Source: Apopatocola sp963628785
Lineage (GTDB): Bacteria; Bacillota; Clostridia; Oscillospirales; Oscillospiraceae
Reading direction: 5' to 3'
Assembly: GCA_963628785.1 (NCBI GenBank)
Contig: CAVGGQ010000001.1
Span: forward strand, 1 to 64,000
Length of the DNA stretch: 64,000 nucleotides
Below the pieces are notes generated by a model that searched no databases, had not been told where the DNA came from, and saw only the letters and a program-made list of their open reading frames with translations. A program made the position numbers and the translations under genes. The number at the start of each line of letters is the position of its first letter. The stretch's first letter is position 1. This document shows, one piece after another, positions 50,843-59,188 of the stretch.

Positions 50843-52500
50843 ACCAACGACTCGGGCAGAAGTGGAAACCGGACTTCTGGTTTTTCGCCAAGCTTTTTGT
50901 AATCCTCGCCATGTGCCTTTTCATCGTGTACCCGTTCTACACGATCATTACCAAGAGCGTTTTTTCCAATAAAGTCGAGGGCATCACTCTCTACAATTTC
51001 AAAAAGTTCTTTGAAAAGCCGTACTACTATAAGACGCTGCTGCGCTCTATGGTAGTGTGCTTCTCCACGGTGCTCACCACCACGCTTGTCGGCGTTCCGG
51101 TTGCATACCTCATGACGCGCTACAACATCCCGGGCAAAAAGGTGCTGCACATCTTCATCATCATGAGTCTCATGAGCCCGCCGTTCATCGGCGCGTACTC
51201 GTGGATAATCCTCATGGGCCGCTCCGGCCTCCTCGCCAAAGCCTTTGCGGCTCTCGGCCTTACGGTTCCGACCATCTACGGGCGCGGCGGCATCATCTTC
51301 GTGTTTACGCTGCACCTGTTCCCGTACATTTACCTCTACACCTCCGGCGCTATGAACAGCATCGACTCTTCCCTTGAAGAAGCTGCGGAAAATCTCGGCA
51401 TGAGCAAGCTGCGCCGCATCTGGACGGTCACGCTGCCGGTTATCCTCCCGTCCATCCTCGCAGGCTGCATCATGGTCTTCATGACCTGCCTTGCCGACTT
51501 CGGCACCCCGATGCTCCTCGGCGAGGGCTACACCGTGCTGCCGGTGCTCGTTTACAATGAGTATATGTCCGAGAGCGCGACCGACCCCTATATGGCGTCG
51601 GCACTGTCGGTTATCATCGTGGCCAGCTCCCTCCTGATGCTCGGCTTCCAGAAGCTCGTGGTGGATAAGCGCAACTACATGATGAGCTCTCTCCGCCCGC
51701 CCATGGAAACGAAGCTTCACGGCGGCAAACGATTCCTCGTGTCCCTTCCAATCTACATTGTGGTCGCGCTCGCCTTCTTGCCGCAGATCGTCGTTGTGTG
51801 CCAGTCGTTCGTGGAGCGCAGCTTCTCCGGCATGGTCAAGGGCATCAACCTCTCGAACTATCAGACGATCATGTCCCGCCTCGGCCGCAACATCCGCAAC
51901 ACCTATGTGTTCTCGCTCATCGCCATCGTATTCATCGTCATCGTTGGCATCGTCGTCTCCTACATCCTTGTCCGCAAAAAAGGCAAGGTCGCCACGCTCA
52001 TCGATACGCTCATCATGTTCCCGTATGTCATCCCCGGCTCGGTGCTCGGCATCGGCCTCATCGTGGCGTTCAACCGTAAGCCCATCGTGCTCGTCGGCAC
52101 TGCATCTATTATGATCATCTCCTATGTTATCCGCAAGCTGCCGTACACAGTCCGCTCGGGCAGTGCCTTCCTTTACCAGATGGATCCGTTTATCGAGGAA
52201 GCCTCCATCAACCTCGGCGTGTCCCCGATGAAGACCTTCTTCACCGTCACGGCGCGCATGATGCTCCCCGGCATCATGTCCGGCGCGGTGCTCAGCTGGA
52301 TCACCTGCATCAATGAGCTCTCGAGCTCCATCATGCTCTATTCCGGCAAGACCTCGACCATCGCCGTGGCCATCTATCAGGAAGTCACGCGCATGAGTGA
52401 CGGCACGGCGTCCGCGCTCGCCACCATTCTGACGCTTACCACCATCCTCTCGCTCGTCATCGTCTTCCGCCTCACCAAAGGAAAGGTAAAAATCATCTGA
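50839..52500 (+). CDS. ABC transporter permease, fused two-domain (FbpB type)
   Basis: 553 residues, two permease domains in one chain with about 12 membrane spans. Each half has an EAA-type loop for the ATPase: SLEEAAENLGMSKLRRIWTV (first) and FIEEASINLGVSPMKTFFTV (second). The start is GTG at 50839, overlapping the ATPase stop. The fused arrangement is the rule for ferric-iron permeases of this group. The stop overlaps the HAD gene by 1 bp. Confidence 0.93.
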   Translation: MNQRLGQKWKPDFWFFAKLFVILAMCLFIVYPFYTIITKSVFSNKVEGITLYNFKKFFEKPYYYKTLLRSMVVCFSTVLTTTLVGVPVAYLMTRYNIPGKKVLHIFIIMSLMSPPFIGAYSWIILMGRSGLLAKAFAALGLTVPTIYGRGGIIFVFTLHLFPYIYLYTSGAMNSIDSSLEEAAENLGMSKLRRIWTVTLPVILPSILAGCIMVFMTCLADFGTPMLLGEGYTVLPVLVYNEYMSESATDPYMASALSVIIVASSLLMLGFQKLVVDKRNYMMSSLRPPMETKLHGGKRFLVSLPIYIVVALAFLPQIVVVCQSFVERSFSGMVKGINLSNYQTIMSRLGRNIRNTYVFSLIAIVFIVIVGIVVSYILVRKKGKVATLIDTLIMFPYVIPGSVLGIGLIVAFNRKPIVLVGTASIMIISYVIRKLPYTVRSGSAFLYQMDPFIEEASINLGVSPMKTFFTVTARMMLPGIMSGAVLSWITCINELSSSIMLYSGKTSTIAVAIYQEVTRMSDGTASALATILTLTTILSLVIVFRLTKGKVKII

Positions 52501-53108
52501 TGGTCAAAAACATTATTTTCGATATGGGGCAGGTGCTCATATACTTCGACCGCGACCGCTTCCTCGATGCCGTCGGTGCGGAAGGGGAGGAGCGCCGTAT
52601 ATTCATGAACAATGTCTATCTCTCCCTCGAATGGGCGAAAATGGATCGCGGCTCCCTGACGGACTCGCAGGCTGCGGAGATCATGTGTGCACGCGTCCCT
52701 GCGGAGCTGCATGACAAGGTGCATCAGCTCGTAGACCGCTGGGACAGACCCATTTACCCCGTGCCCGGCATGGCCGATATTGTCCGCGACCTAAAAGCGG
52801 CAGGCTACGGCATATATCTGCTCTCCAACGCGAGCTATCGTCAGCACGAGTACTGGGAGCGCATCCCCGGCTTCGAGTATTTTGACGGTACTCTGATCTC
52901 CGCCGACGAGAAGCTCGTAAAGCCCGAGCGCGCCATCTATGAGCGCCTCTTCGAGAAATTCTCCCTGAAGCCGGACGAATGCCTGTTTATAGACGACTCT
53001 GCCATGAACATCGAAGGCGCCGAACGCGCCGGCATGCCCGGCATCGTCTTCCACGGCAGCGCCCAAGAACTCCGCCAGGAACTCCGCCCCTTCGGCGTAA
53101 ATATCTGA
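52500..53108 (+). CDS. HAD-superfamily phosphatase (YihX-like)
   Basis: 202 residues. HAD motif I IIFDMGQVLIYF (D-x-G variant), motif II LLSNASYRQHEYW, motif III LVKPERAIYERL and motif IV FIDDSAMNIEGAERAG. The helical cap after motif I makes it subfamily IA, nearest to sugar-phosphate phosphatases such as YihX. It is translationally coupled (1-bp overlap) to an ABC permease, but a link to the transported compound is unproven. Confidence 0.85.
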   Translation: MVKNIIFDMGQVLIYFDRDRFLDAVGAEGEERRIFMNNVYLSLEWAKMDRGSLTDSQAAEIMCARVPAELHDKVHQLVDRWDRPIYPVPGMADIVRDLKAAGYGIYLLSNASYRQHEYWERIPGFEYFDGTLISADEKLVKPERAIYERLFEKFSLKPDECLFIDDSAMNIEGAERAGMPGIVFHGSAQELRQELRPFGVNI

Positions 53109-53125
53109 CCGCACCAATATAAAAG

Positions 53126-53158
53126 CCCTCAAAGTCCAAAACACTTTGAGGGTCTTTT
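53126..53158 (+). terminator. Terminator of the ABC-HAD operon
   Basis: Perfect 10-bp stem CCCTCAAAGT (53126-53135) / ACTTTGAGGG (53143-53152), then TCTTTT. Confidence 0.8.
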
Positions 53159-53252
53159 GCCGCCAATCGTAAAGAAAAGCAAAGCATACATCTTCTATGA
53201 AGTAATGCAGAAGCAAAGCGTGATTTATAATTCGCTCGTTCAATAATTCAAA

Positions 53253-53286
53253 AACCGAGACTCCAAATCGGAGCCTCGGTTTTTTA
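53253..53286. terminator. Bidirectional terminator facing potD
   Basis: AACCGAGACTCC (53253-53264) pairs with GGAGCCTCGGTT (53270-53281) with one mismatch, with T runs on both strands. Confidence 0.75.
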
Positions 53287-53309
53287 GCGGGGATATTGTT
53301 TTTTTGCGC

Positions 53310-54500
53310 TCAAGTCCGCCGTTTTTTGCAGCGGTTGGCGCGGCGTCGGCGGTTTCGGACGCTTCGCGCAATCAGGAAGCCCGCAACGAGAGCGACCGTC
53401 ACGGAAATGCCGATGATGGGGGTGTAGTCCGTATCGCCTTCGGTTTTTACCTCGAGCCAAAGGGAGTCCATAAGGTGCGTGGTCTCCTGGTCGAGATAGA
53501 GAAATGCATCGCCGCGGCTGAGCGTTTCCGCACTCGGGTAGGCAATATCGGATGCGGAGGTCTCCTCATCCATGTACTGCTTTGCCTCGGTCTCCGGTGT
53601 GGAGTAGCCTAGATAGTCGAGATTCTGCCCGTTGATCTCCGGCGAGCACAGGAAGTTGATGTACGCCTCGGCGCCCTCTTTGTTCGTGGCGCAGGTGGGG
53701 ATGCACAGGGCATCGATGAAGAAGTTGAAGCCTTCTTCGGGGAAACAGAACTTCAGATCCTCGTTTTCGTCGGCCATCATGAGATAGTCGCCCGCGTAGT
53801 ATGGCGCGATCCACGCCTCGCCGCGCTCCATTTTGTCATAAATCTGATCCATGACATACGCCTGCACGAGCGGCTTCTGCTCAATGAGCTTGTAGGTCGC
53901 AGCACGCAGCTCATCCTCATTGTGAGTGTTCAGCGAGTAGCCGAGCATCGTCTCCGCAATGGCGAAAGCGTCGCGCGGGTTGTCGAACATCAGTATCTTC
54001 CCGGAATACTTGCTGTTCCAGAGAAGATCCCAGTTGCCGACATCCTCTTCGTCCACATAGGCACTGTTGTAGATGATGCCGACCGTGCCCCAGGTGTACG
54101 GCACGGAATACAGGTTGTCCGGGTCGTAGGATGTGTTTTTGTACGCCGCATCGATGTACTGATAATTCGGGATGTTGTCGAAATTGAGCGGCTGCACGAG
54201 ACCCTCGTCAATGAGACGCCCGACCATGTAGTCGGAGGGAATGATAATGTCGTAAGATGAGCCGCCGGTCTTAAGCTTCGTGTACATCGTCTCGTTCGAG
54301 TCGAATGTCATGTAGTTCACATGGATGCCGGTCGCCTCTTCAAATGCGGCGTTTACATCGATATACCCATCGGTGCCGTCCGAAATGTACTGCCCCCAGT
54401 TATACACATTGATAACATTGTCGGCGGCATGAGCCTCCGGCGCGGGCAGCAGCGCGGCGCAGACCATTAAAGCGAGAAGAAAGGAGAATATGCGCTTCAT
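53310..54500 (-). CDS. potD: Spermidine/putrescine-binding protein with C-terminal membrane anchor
   Basis: 396 residues. Signal peptide (LLPAPEAHAADN), then the PotD fold: INVYNWGQYISDG, FDSNETMYTKLKTGGSSYDI, IIPSDYMVGRLI, SVPYTWGTVGIIYN, WNSKYSGKILMFDNPRDAFA and APYYAGDYLMMADEN. Instead of a lipobox it ends with a membrane span (IIGISVTVALVAGFLIA) and a very basic tail RSVRNRRRRANRCKKRRT, so it is anchored at the C-terminus. The start overlaps the potC stop by 4 bp. It captures polyamines for PotABC. Confidence 0.92.
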   Translation of the reverse strand: MKRIFSFLLALMVCAALLPAPEAHAADNVINVYNWGQYISDGTDGYIDVNAAFEEATGIHVNYMTFDSNETMYTKLKTGGSSYDIIIPSDYMVGRLIDEGLVQPLNFDNIPNYQYIDAAYKNTSYDPDNLYSVPYTWGTVGIIYNSAYVDEEDVGNWDLLWNSKYSGKILMFDNPRDAFAIAETMLGYSLNTHNEDELRAATYKLIEQKPLVQAYVMDQIYDKMERGEAWIAPYYAGDYLMMADENEDLKFCFPEEGFNFFIDALCIPTCATNKEGAEAYINFLCSPEINGQNLDYLGYSTPETEAKQYMDEETSASDIAYPSAETLSRGDAFLYLDQETTHLMDSLWLEVKTEGDTDYTPIIGISVTVALVAGFLIARSVRNRRRRANRCKKRRT

Positions 54501-55330
54501 GCGCCCGCCCCCTTTCGACCGAACACGCCTCGCGCCTGACGGCGACGGCGGTCATCGCCCGCTTGCAGCAGGTTCATAATGACCATGACAAGCAGAATGG
54601 CGAGGAACAGCAGAGTAAAGAGTGCGTAGATCTTCGGCTGCAGCGGTTTCTTCGTGTAGTTATAGATCTCCACCGGCAGTGTCACGAAAGTTGGGCCGTA
54701 TACGAAGTACGAAATGACGAAGTCGTCCAGACTCATCGTAAACGCCATGAGAGCGCCCGAAAGGATGCCCGGAAAGATCTCATGGAGAATGACCTTGAAG
54801 AACGCCTGTACCGGCGTGCACCCCAAATCGAGCGCAGCATCGCGCAGGTTCGGGTCGAGCTGGCCGAGCTTCGGCATAACGGAGAGAATAACATACGGCA
54901 GATTGAATGTGATGTGCGCAATGAGGAGCGTCGTGAAGCCGAGAATGTTGTTGAGCTTCATCATCTGCCCGATGAACGCAAAGAGCAGCGCGAGCGAAAC
55001 GCCCGTGACGATCTCCGGGTTCGTAAGAGGAATGTTCGTCACGGCCATCGTGATGCGGCGCATGCGCTTTCCCATGGCGCGAATGCCGATGGCGGCCATT
55101 GTGCCGAGCACGGTCGCGGCGAGGGAAGCGATAACCGCGACAATGACGGAATTGGCAAGCAGCGGCAGCAGCACGCCATCGCGGAAAAGTTCGCCATACT
55201 GCGAAAACGTGAAACCCTTCCATGTGGCGATGTCGGTGCCGGAGTTGAAGGACGCCACGGCAAGCACGATCATCGGGATATAGAGGAAGAGAAACACGAT
55301 GACCGTAAACACTTTGTTGAAGGTTTTCAT
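54497..55330 (-). CDS. potC: Spermidine/putrescine ABC permease
   Basis: 277 residues from the ATG at 55330 (GAGGAGG upstream); a longer frame exists but reads through potB. Six spans; MKTFNKVFTVIVFLFLYIPM start, EAA loop NLRDAALDLGCTPVQAFFKV, and a PotC-like FTMSLDDFVISYFV near the C-terminus. It overlaps potB and potD by 4 bp each. It carries a 20-residue extension rich in Arg (DDRRRRQARGVFGRKGAGA). Confidence 0.92.
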   Translation of the reverse strand: MKTFNKVFTVIVFLFLYIPMIVLAVASFNSGTDIATWKGFTFSQYGELFRDGVLLPLLANSVIVAVIASLAATVLGTMAAIGIRAMGKRMRRITMAVTNIPLTNPEIVTGVSLALLFAFIGQMMKLNNILGFTTLLIAHITFNLPYVILSVMPKLGQLDPNLRDAALDLGCTPVQAFFKVILHEIFPGILSGALMAFTMSLDDFVISYFVYGPTFVTLPVEIYNYTKKPLQPKIYALFTLLFLAILLVMVIMNLLQAGDDRRRRQARGVFGRKGAGA

Positions 55331-56136
55331 ATCGTCGCGACCTCCTCTCCGTCCGAGAAGCGGTTCATGACCGCAATGCACACGAGCACCATGATCATCA
55401 GCACGAGCGAGAGTGCCGCACCGAGATTGGGATTGTAGGCGGCCTTGAACTGGCTTTCTATGACGTCGCCGATGAGTGTCGTGCCCGAAGAGCCCATTTT
55501 CTGTGAAATGTAGAAGGTGGACACGGCCGGAACGAACACCATCGTAAAGCCGGAAATGATGCCGGGCACGCTCAGAGGAAGTGTTACTTTCGTGAACACC
55601 TGCACCGGCGTGCATCCGAGATCTTCCGCCGCCTCCGTGAGACGCGGGTCGAGCTTGATGAGCACGGTGTAGAGCGGCATGATCATGTACGGCAGGTAGT
55701 TATATACCATGCCGAGTACGACGGCGGCATCGTTGCGGATGAGCGGCAGCGGCTGCAGGCCGAGACTCGTGATAAAGCTGTTGATAATGCCGGTATCCTC
55801 CAGAAGCGCCACCCATGCGAGCGTACGCAACAGAAAGCTCATGCACATCGGGAGCATCACGAGCATATAAAGAAATCTCTGACGGCTCGGCGCGGCGGAC
55901 GCAATACAGTAGGCGACCGGGTAGCCGATGATGATGCAGATGACCGACGAAAGGATCGCAAGCCATATGCTCTTGAGAAAAATGGGGAAGTAGGTCCCCA
56001 TACGGGAAATGTTCGAAAAGGTAAATGCCCCGGTCACGGAGTCGGTAAAGGCATACCAGAAAACAATGCCGAGCGGCACGACCGTAAAGAGCGCCATCCA
56101 TACGAGGTACGGCGCAGCCAGAGCTTTATTCTTCAT
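55327..56136 (-). CDS. potB: Spermidine/putrescine ABC permease
   Basis: 269 residues from the ATG at 56136, inside the 3' end of potA (11-bp overlap) with a GGAGGG site. Six spans; VWMALFTVVPLGIVFWYAFTD start, LPMCMSFLLRTLAWVALLED, and EAA loop RLTEAAEDLGCTPVQVFTKV. It forms the PotBC channel. Confidence 0.93.
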   Translation of the reverse strand: MKNKALAAPYLVWMALFTVVPLGIVFWYAFTDSVTGAFTFSNISRMGTYFPIFLKSIWLAILSSVICIIIGYPVAYCIASAAPSRQRFLYMLVMLPMCMSFLLRTLAWVALLEDTGIINSFITSLGLQPLPLIRNDAAVVLGMVYNYLPYMIMPLYTVLIKLDPRLTEAAEDLGCTPVQVFTKVTLPLSVPGIISGFTMVFVPAVSTFYISQKMGSSGTTLIGDVIESQFKAAYNPNLGAALSLVLMIMVLVCIAVMNRFSDGEEVATI

Positions 56137-57289
56137 TGGCGGATCCCTCCTCGTCCGAGGATCCTTCCTCCGCCTCCGGGTCATATTCGACATCGGACAG
56201 CTCGTCATACTCCTCGGAGAAGGAGCTGTAGTCGCCGTAAAGACCGGAGTACTTGCTCTTGTGCATAATGTGGAAGCCGTCGGGAACGATGCGGATGCCG
56301 ATGCGCTGCCCGACTTCGGGACTGTCCGTTGTCTGAATGAGCCACTTGAAGCCCTTGAAGTCGACGATGACATCGTACTGCATGCCCTTAAAGGTGATGC
56401 TCGTTACGGTGCCGGTCAGCATGCCCTCTTTGACGGGGACGATGTCTATGTCCTCCGGACGAACGACGACGTCTACGGGCTCGTCCTTTGCAAAGCCCTT
56501 GTCCATACACTGGAAGCGGCGGCCGAATGTTTCGACCACATAGTCCTCGCGCATGATGCCGTCGAGAATGTTGCTCTCACCGATGAAGTCCGCCACGAAA
56601 GCGTTCTTCGGTTCGTTATATATATCCTCCGGTGTGCCGATCTGCTGAATGATGCCCTCGTTCATAACGACAACGGTGTCGGACATGGCGAGTGCTTCTT
56701 CCTGATCGTGCGTAACATAGATGAAGGTGATCTCCATCTGCTGCTGGATGCGCTTGAGTTCCTGCTGCATATCCTTGCGCAGACGCAAATCGAGTGCGCC
56801 CAGCGGCTCATCGAGCAGCAGAACTTTCGGACGGTTCACCAGAGCGCGTGCAATTGCGACACGCTGCTGCTGGCCGCCGGAGAGCAATGTCACCTTGCGG
56901 TTTTCAAAACCCTTGAGCGACACGACTTCCAGTATTTCCGTCACACGCTCATCGACTTCCTTCTCCGGCACCTTTTGAATGCGCAGACCGAAAGCGATGT
57001 TGTCGTACACGTCCAGATGCGGGAACAGCGCGTATTTCTGGAACACGGTGTTCACCTGCCGTTTGTACGGAGGAATGTCGTTGATCCTTACGCCGTCAAA
57101 CAAAACATCCCCCGAGGTAGGCTTAAGAAACCCGCCGATAATTCTCAGCGTGGTTGTCTTGCCGCATCCCGAGGGTCCTAACAGTGTAAGAAACTCTTTG
57201 TTGTTGATGTACAGGTTGATGGAATCCAGAACGGTCTCACCGTCGAAGGCCATGGTGCAGTCGACCAGGCGGATGAGTTCTTTGGCCAT
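56126..57289 (-). CDS. potA: Spermidine/putrescine ABC ATPase
   Basis: 387 residues. Walker A GPSGCGKTTTLRIIGG, signature LLSGGQQQRVAIARAL, Walker B VLLLDEPLGALDLRLRKD, H-loop YVTHDQEEALAMSDT, TOBE domain VVRPEDIDIVPVKEG. The last 25 residues form an unusual acidic tail (YDELSDVEYDPEAEEGSSDE and on) that overlaps the potB start. It leads the potABCD operon, driven by a near-consensus promoter. Confidence 0.94.
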   Translation of the reverse strand: MAKELIRLVDCTMAFDGETVLDSINLYINNKEFLTLLGPSGCGKTTTLRIIGGFLKPTSGDVLFDGVRINDIPPYKRQVNTVFQKYALFPHLDVYDNIAFGLRIQKVPEKEVDERVTEILEVVSLKGFENRKVTLLSGGQQQRVAIARALVNRPKVLLLDEPLGALDLRLRKDMQQELKRIQQQMEITFIYVTHDQEEALAMSDTVVVMNEGIIQQIGTPEDIYNEPKNAFVADFIGESNILDGIMREDYVVETFGRRFQCMDKGFAKDEPVDVVVRPEDIDIVPVKEGMLTGTVTSITFKGMQYDVIVDFKGFKWLIQTTDSPEVGQRIGIRIVPDGFHIMHKSKYSGLYGDYSSFSEEYDELSDVEYDPEAEEGSSDEEGSANEE

Positions 57290-57347
57290 TATCCTCCCCC
57301 TCTTTTTACCGATTTTTCGCCCTGAGTTTCATAAGGGCGTTACGCCA

Positions 57348-57376
57348 ATAATATAGATTTCCGAGGGGTTTGTCAA
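57348..57376 (-). promoter_or_regulatory. Promoter of potABCD
   Basis: Minus strand: consensus TTGACA (57376-57371), 17-bp spacer, TATTAT (57353-57348), about 60 nt before potA. A CGCCCT/AGGGCG hairpin (57319-57339) lies in the leader. Confidence 0.7.
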
Positions 57377-57425
57377 TGATATTTTTCGGCAAAAACCGGG
57401 AATTTTTCAGACCCCGAAAGAGGCC

Positions 57426-57470
57426 GAAAAACCGTCTGCCGTAAGGAACGATCCACAAACGGCAGGCGGG
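57426..57470 (-). terminator. Terminator after the permuted binding-protein gene
   Basis: Minus strand: CCGCCTGCCGT (57469-57459) pairs with ACGGCAGACGG (57442-57432) with one mismatch, followed by TTTTT. Confidence 0.7.
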
Positions 57471-57498
57471 ACAAAAAGACACGATTTTTCAATCGTTT

Positions 57499-58302
57499 TT
57501 ACATATAATATCCGGACACGATGCCGTCTATGACTACGGCGTCACAGTCGCCGGCGGCGAGAGCGTTGAAGCATGCGGAAAGGTCATCATAATACCATAC
57601 GGAACCGATCTTCTCGAGCATGCCGCTCTCCTTCAGCGCGGCGTATGCGGTGGCATCGGTGATGCCGATGACCTTGCCCTTGAGAGAGTTCTTGCGAGAA
57701 TAGCGACTGTCGGAGCGGACGATCAGTTCATGCGTGTTGCGAAGCCAGCCGGGGGAGAGGGAGACACTGCTCGCGCTGTCGGCAAACGAAGCCGCCATCC
57801 ATGCGCAGTCGATGTTTCCGCTGCCGAGCTCCGCGGCCACACTGTCACTGTCGATGACCATATACTCAAAGGTCAGCCCGAGCTTCTCCGACACGAGCTT
57901 GGCAAGATCCGGGATCAGTCCGCCGAACGAACCGTCATCGCGGGAGGAGGAAATGGGCGCAATGCCGTCCTGCACGCCGATACGGAGCGTACGCGTCTGG
58001 TCGACAACGCTCGTATCTACGCGCGAGAGCGCTCCCTCCACGCCATCCAGACAGCTGTAGTCCGTGCCGAGATACTGCCCGCTCAGCCGCGAAAGCTGTC
58101 CGTCTGCGGCAAGCTCCTGCAGCGCAGCGGTGAATATATCGCAAAGGGGGTCATCCTTGCGGAACGCCACGCAGAACTCCTCCTGATTGAGCTCGGCGAT
58201 CATTTTATAGCGAATGGCCTGCTGCGAGCCGCAGCTCGATAAAAGCAGGAAGCACAGAACCGCGCAAAGCAGAAAAGCCGTGACTCTCCGTAAGTTTTTC
58301 AT
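57499..58302 (-). CDS. Amino-acid-type substrate-binding lipoprotein, apparently circularly permuted
   Basis: 267 residues from the ATG at 58302 (GGAAGGG upstream). Lipoprotein signal with lipobox LLSSC. Residues 35-90 (EEFCVAFRKDDPLCDIFTAA, DGQLSRLSGQYLG) look like the C-terminal end of a SBP_bac_3 domain. Residues 108-267 then run through the usual N-terminal order: LRIGVQDGIAPI, FGGLIPDLAKLVSEKLGLTF, GNIDCAWMAASF, SLKGKVIGITDATAY, ending at CDAVVIDGIVSGYYM where normal proteins continue into the segment found here at the front. It follows glnQ-like genes but has its own promoter and a hairpin ahead. Confidence 0.8.
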   Translation of the reverse strand: MKNLRRVTAFLLCAVLCFLLLSSCGSQQAIRYKMIAELNQEEFCVAFRKDDPLCDIFTAALQELAADGQLSRLSGQYLGTDYSCLDGVEGALSRVDTSVVDQTRTLRIGVQDGIAPISSSRDDGSFGGLIPDLAKLVSEKLGLTFEYMVIDSDSVAAELGSGNIDCAWMAASFADSASSVSLSPGWLRNTHELIVRSDSRYSRKNSLKGKVIGITDATAYAALKESGMLEKIGSVWYYDDLSACFNALAAGDCDAVVIDGIVSGYYM

Positions 58303-58327
58303 AACATCGACCCTTCCGACGAAAAAT

Positions 58328-58357
58328 CCGCCTGTACTTACATAATAACACAGGCGG
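58328..58357 (-). terminator. Hairpin with U tract before the permuted binding-protein gene
   Basis: Minus strand: CCGCCTGT (58357-58350... read downward) pairs with ACAGGCGG (58335-58328), followed by ATTTTT. It can terminate the upstream ATPase message. Because the promoter at 58363-58391 would start transcription at about this hairpin, it might also act as a leader attenuator. Confidence 0.55.
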
Positions 58358-58362
58358 TTTTT

Positions 58363-58391
58363 ATAATATAGGATTCTTTCGGAAAAATCAA
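58363..58391 (-). promoter_or_regulatory. Promoter of the permuted binding-protein gene
   Basis: Minus strand: TTGATT (58391-58386), 17-bp spacer, TATTAT (58368-58363). Confidence 0.55.
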
Positions 58392-58426
58392 GGCTGCGGA
58401 AAGAAATATGACAATTTCGACAGAAG

Positions 58427-59176
58427 TTATTTTTCGAGCCGACGCAGGAAGGCACGGGTTCGCTCCTGCCGGGGTGCATCGATGACTTGCTCGGGCGTTC
58501 CCTCTTCCACAATGCACCCGCCGTCCATGAAAATGACATGATCCGCGACCAGCCGCGCGAACTGCATCTCGTGCGTGACGATGACCATTGTCATTTTTTC
58601 CTCGGCAAGCGAGCGGATAACGCGCAGCACTTCGCCCGTAAGCTCCGGGTCAAGCGCGCTGGTGGGTTCATCGAAGAAGAGAAGCTCCGGGTTCATACAA
58701 AGAGCCCGCGCAATGGCGGCGCGCTGCTGCTGCCCGCCGGAAAGTTCGCACGGATATGCATCTGCGCGGTCGACGAGTCCCATTTTCGCGAGCAGCGCCA
58801 TAGCCTCCTCTCGCACCTCGGCGGCAGGGCGTTTCTGCACCTGCACGGGGGCGTCCATCACATTTTTCAAAAGCGTGAAGTGCGGGAAAAGGTTATAGCT
58901 CTGGAATACGAGCCCGAAATACCGCCGGATCTCGCGCAGCTCATTCTTTGACGCGTATACACCGTTTTGCATGGCGTACTTGCCCTCGTATACAATGTCG
59001 CCGCCGTCGGCGGTCTCCAGAAGCGTGGCGCAGCGAAGCAGCGTGGATTTACCCGAGCCTGAGGGCCCGATGATAGCTGTGACGCTGCCCGAGGGAACGG
59101 TGAGCGAAATGTCGCTCAGCACGCCGTTCTCGCCGAAGCTCTTGCGTATATGACGCAGTTCCAATATGTTGCTCAT
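58427..59176 (-). CDS. Polar amino-acid ABC transporter ATPase (GlnQ type)
   Basis: 249 residues. Walker A GPSGSGKSTLLRCATLL, Q-loop LVFQSYNLFPHFTLLKNVMD, signature ELSGGQQQRAAIARAL, Walker B LLFFDEPTSALDPELTGEVL, H-loop VTHEMQFARLVADHVIFMDG. These match the GlnQ/HisP family. It lies 12 bp after the permease gene in one operon with it. Confidence 0.94.
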   Translation of the reverse strand: MSNILELRHIRKSFGENGVLSDISLTVPSGSVTAIIGPSGSGKSTLLRCATLLETADGGDIVYEGKYAMQNGVYASKNELREIRRYFGLVFQSYNLFPHFTLLKNVMDAPVQVQKRPAAEVREEAMALLAKMGLVDRADAYPCELSGGQQQRAAIARALCMNPELLFFDEPTSALDPELTGEVLRVIRSLAEEKMTMVIVTHEMQFARLVADHVIFMDGGCIVEEGTPEQVIDAPRQERTRAFLRRLEK

Positions 59177-59188
59177 GTCCGACCCTCC

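Noticed and set aside
49769..53108. ABC operon plus HAD enzyme as a 2-aminoethylphosphonate system
   Set aside because: The HAD protein is of the YihX-like IA type and lacks phosphonatase (PhnX) features; no PhnW-type transaminase is present.
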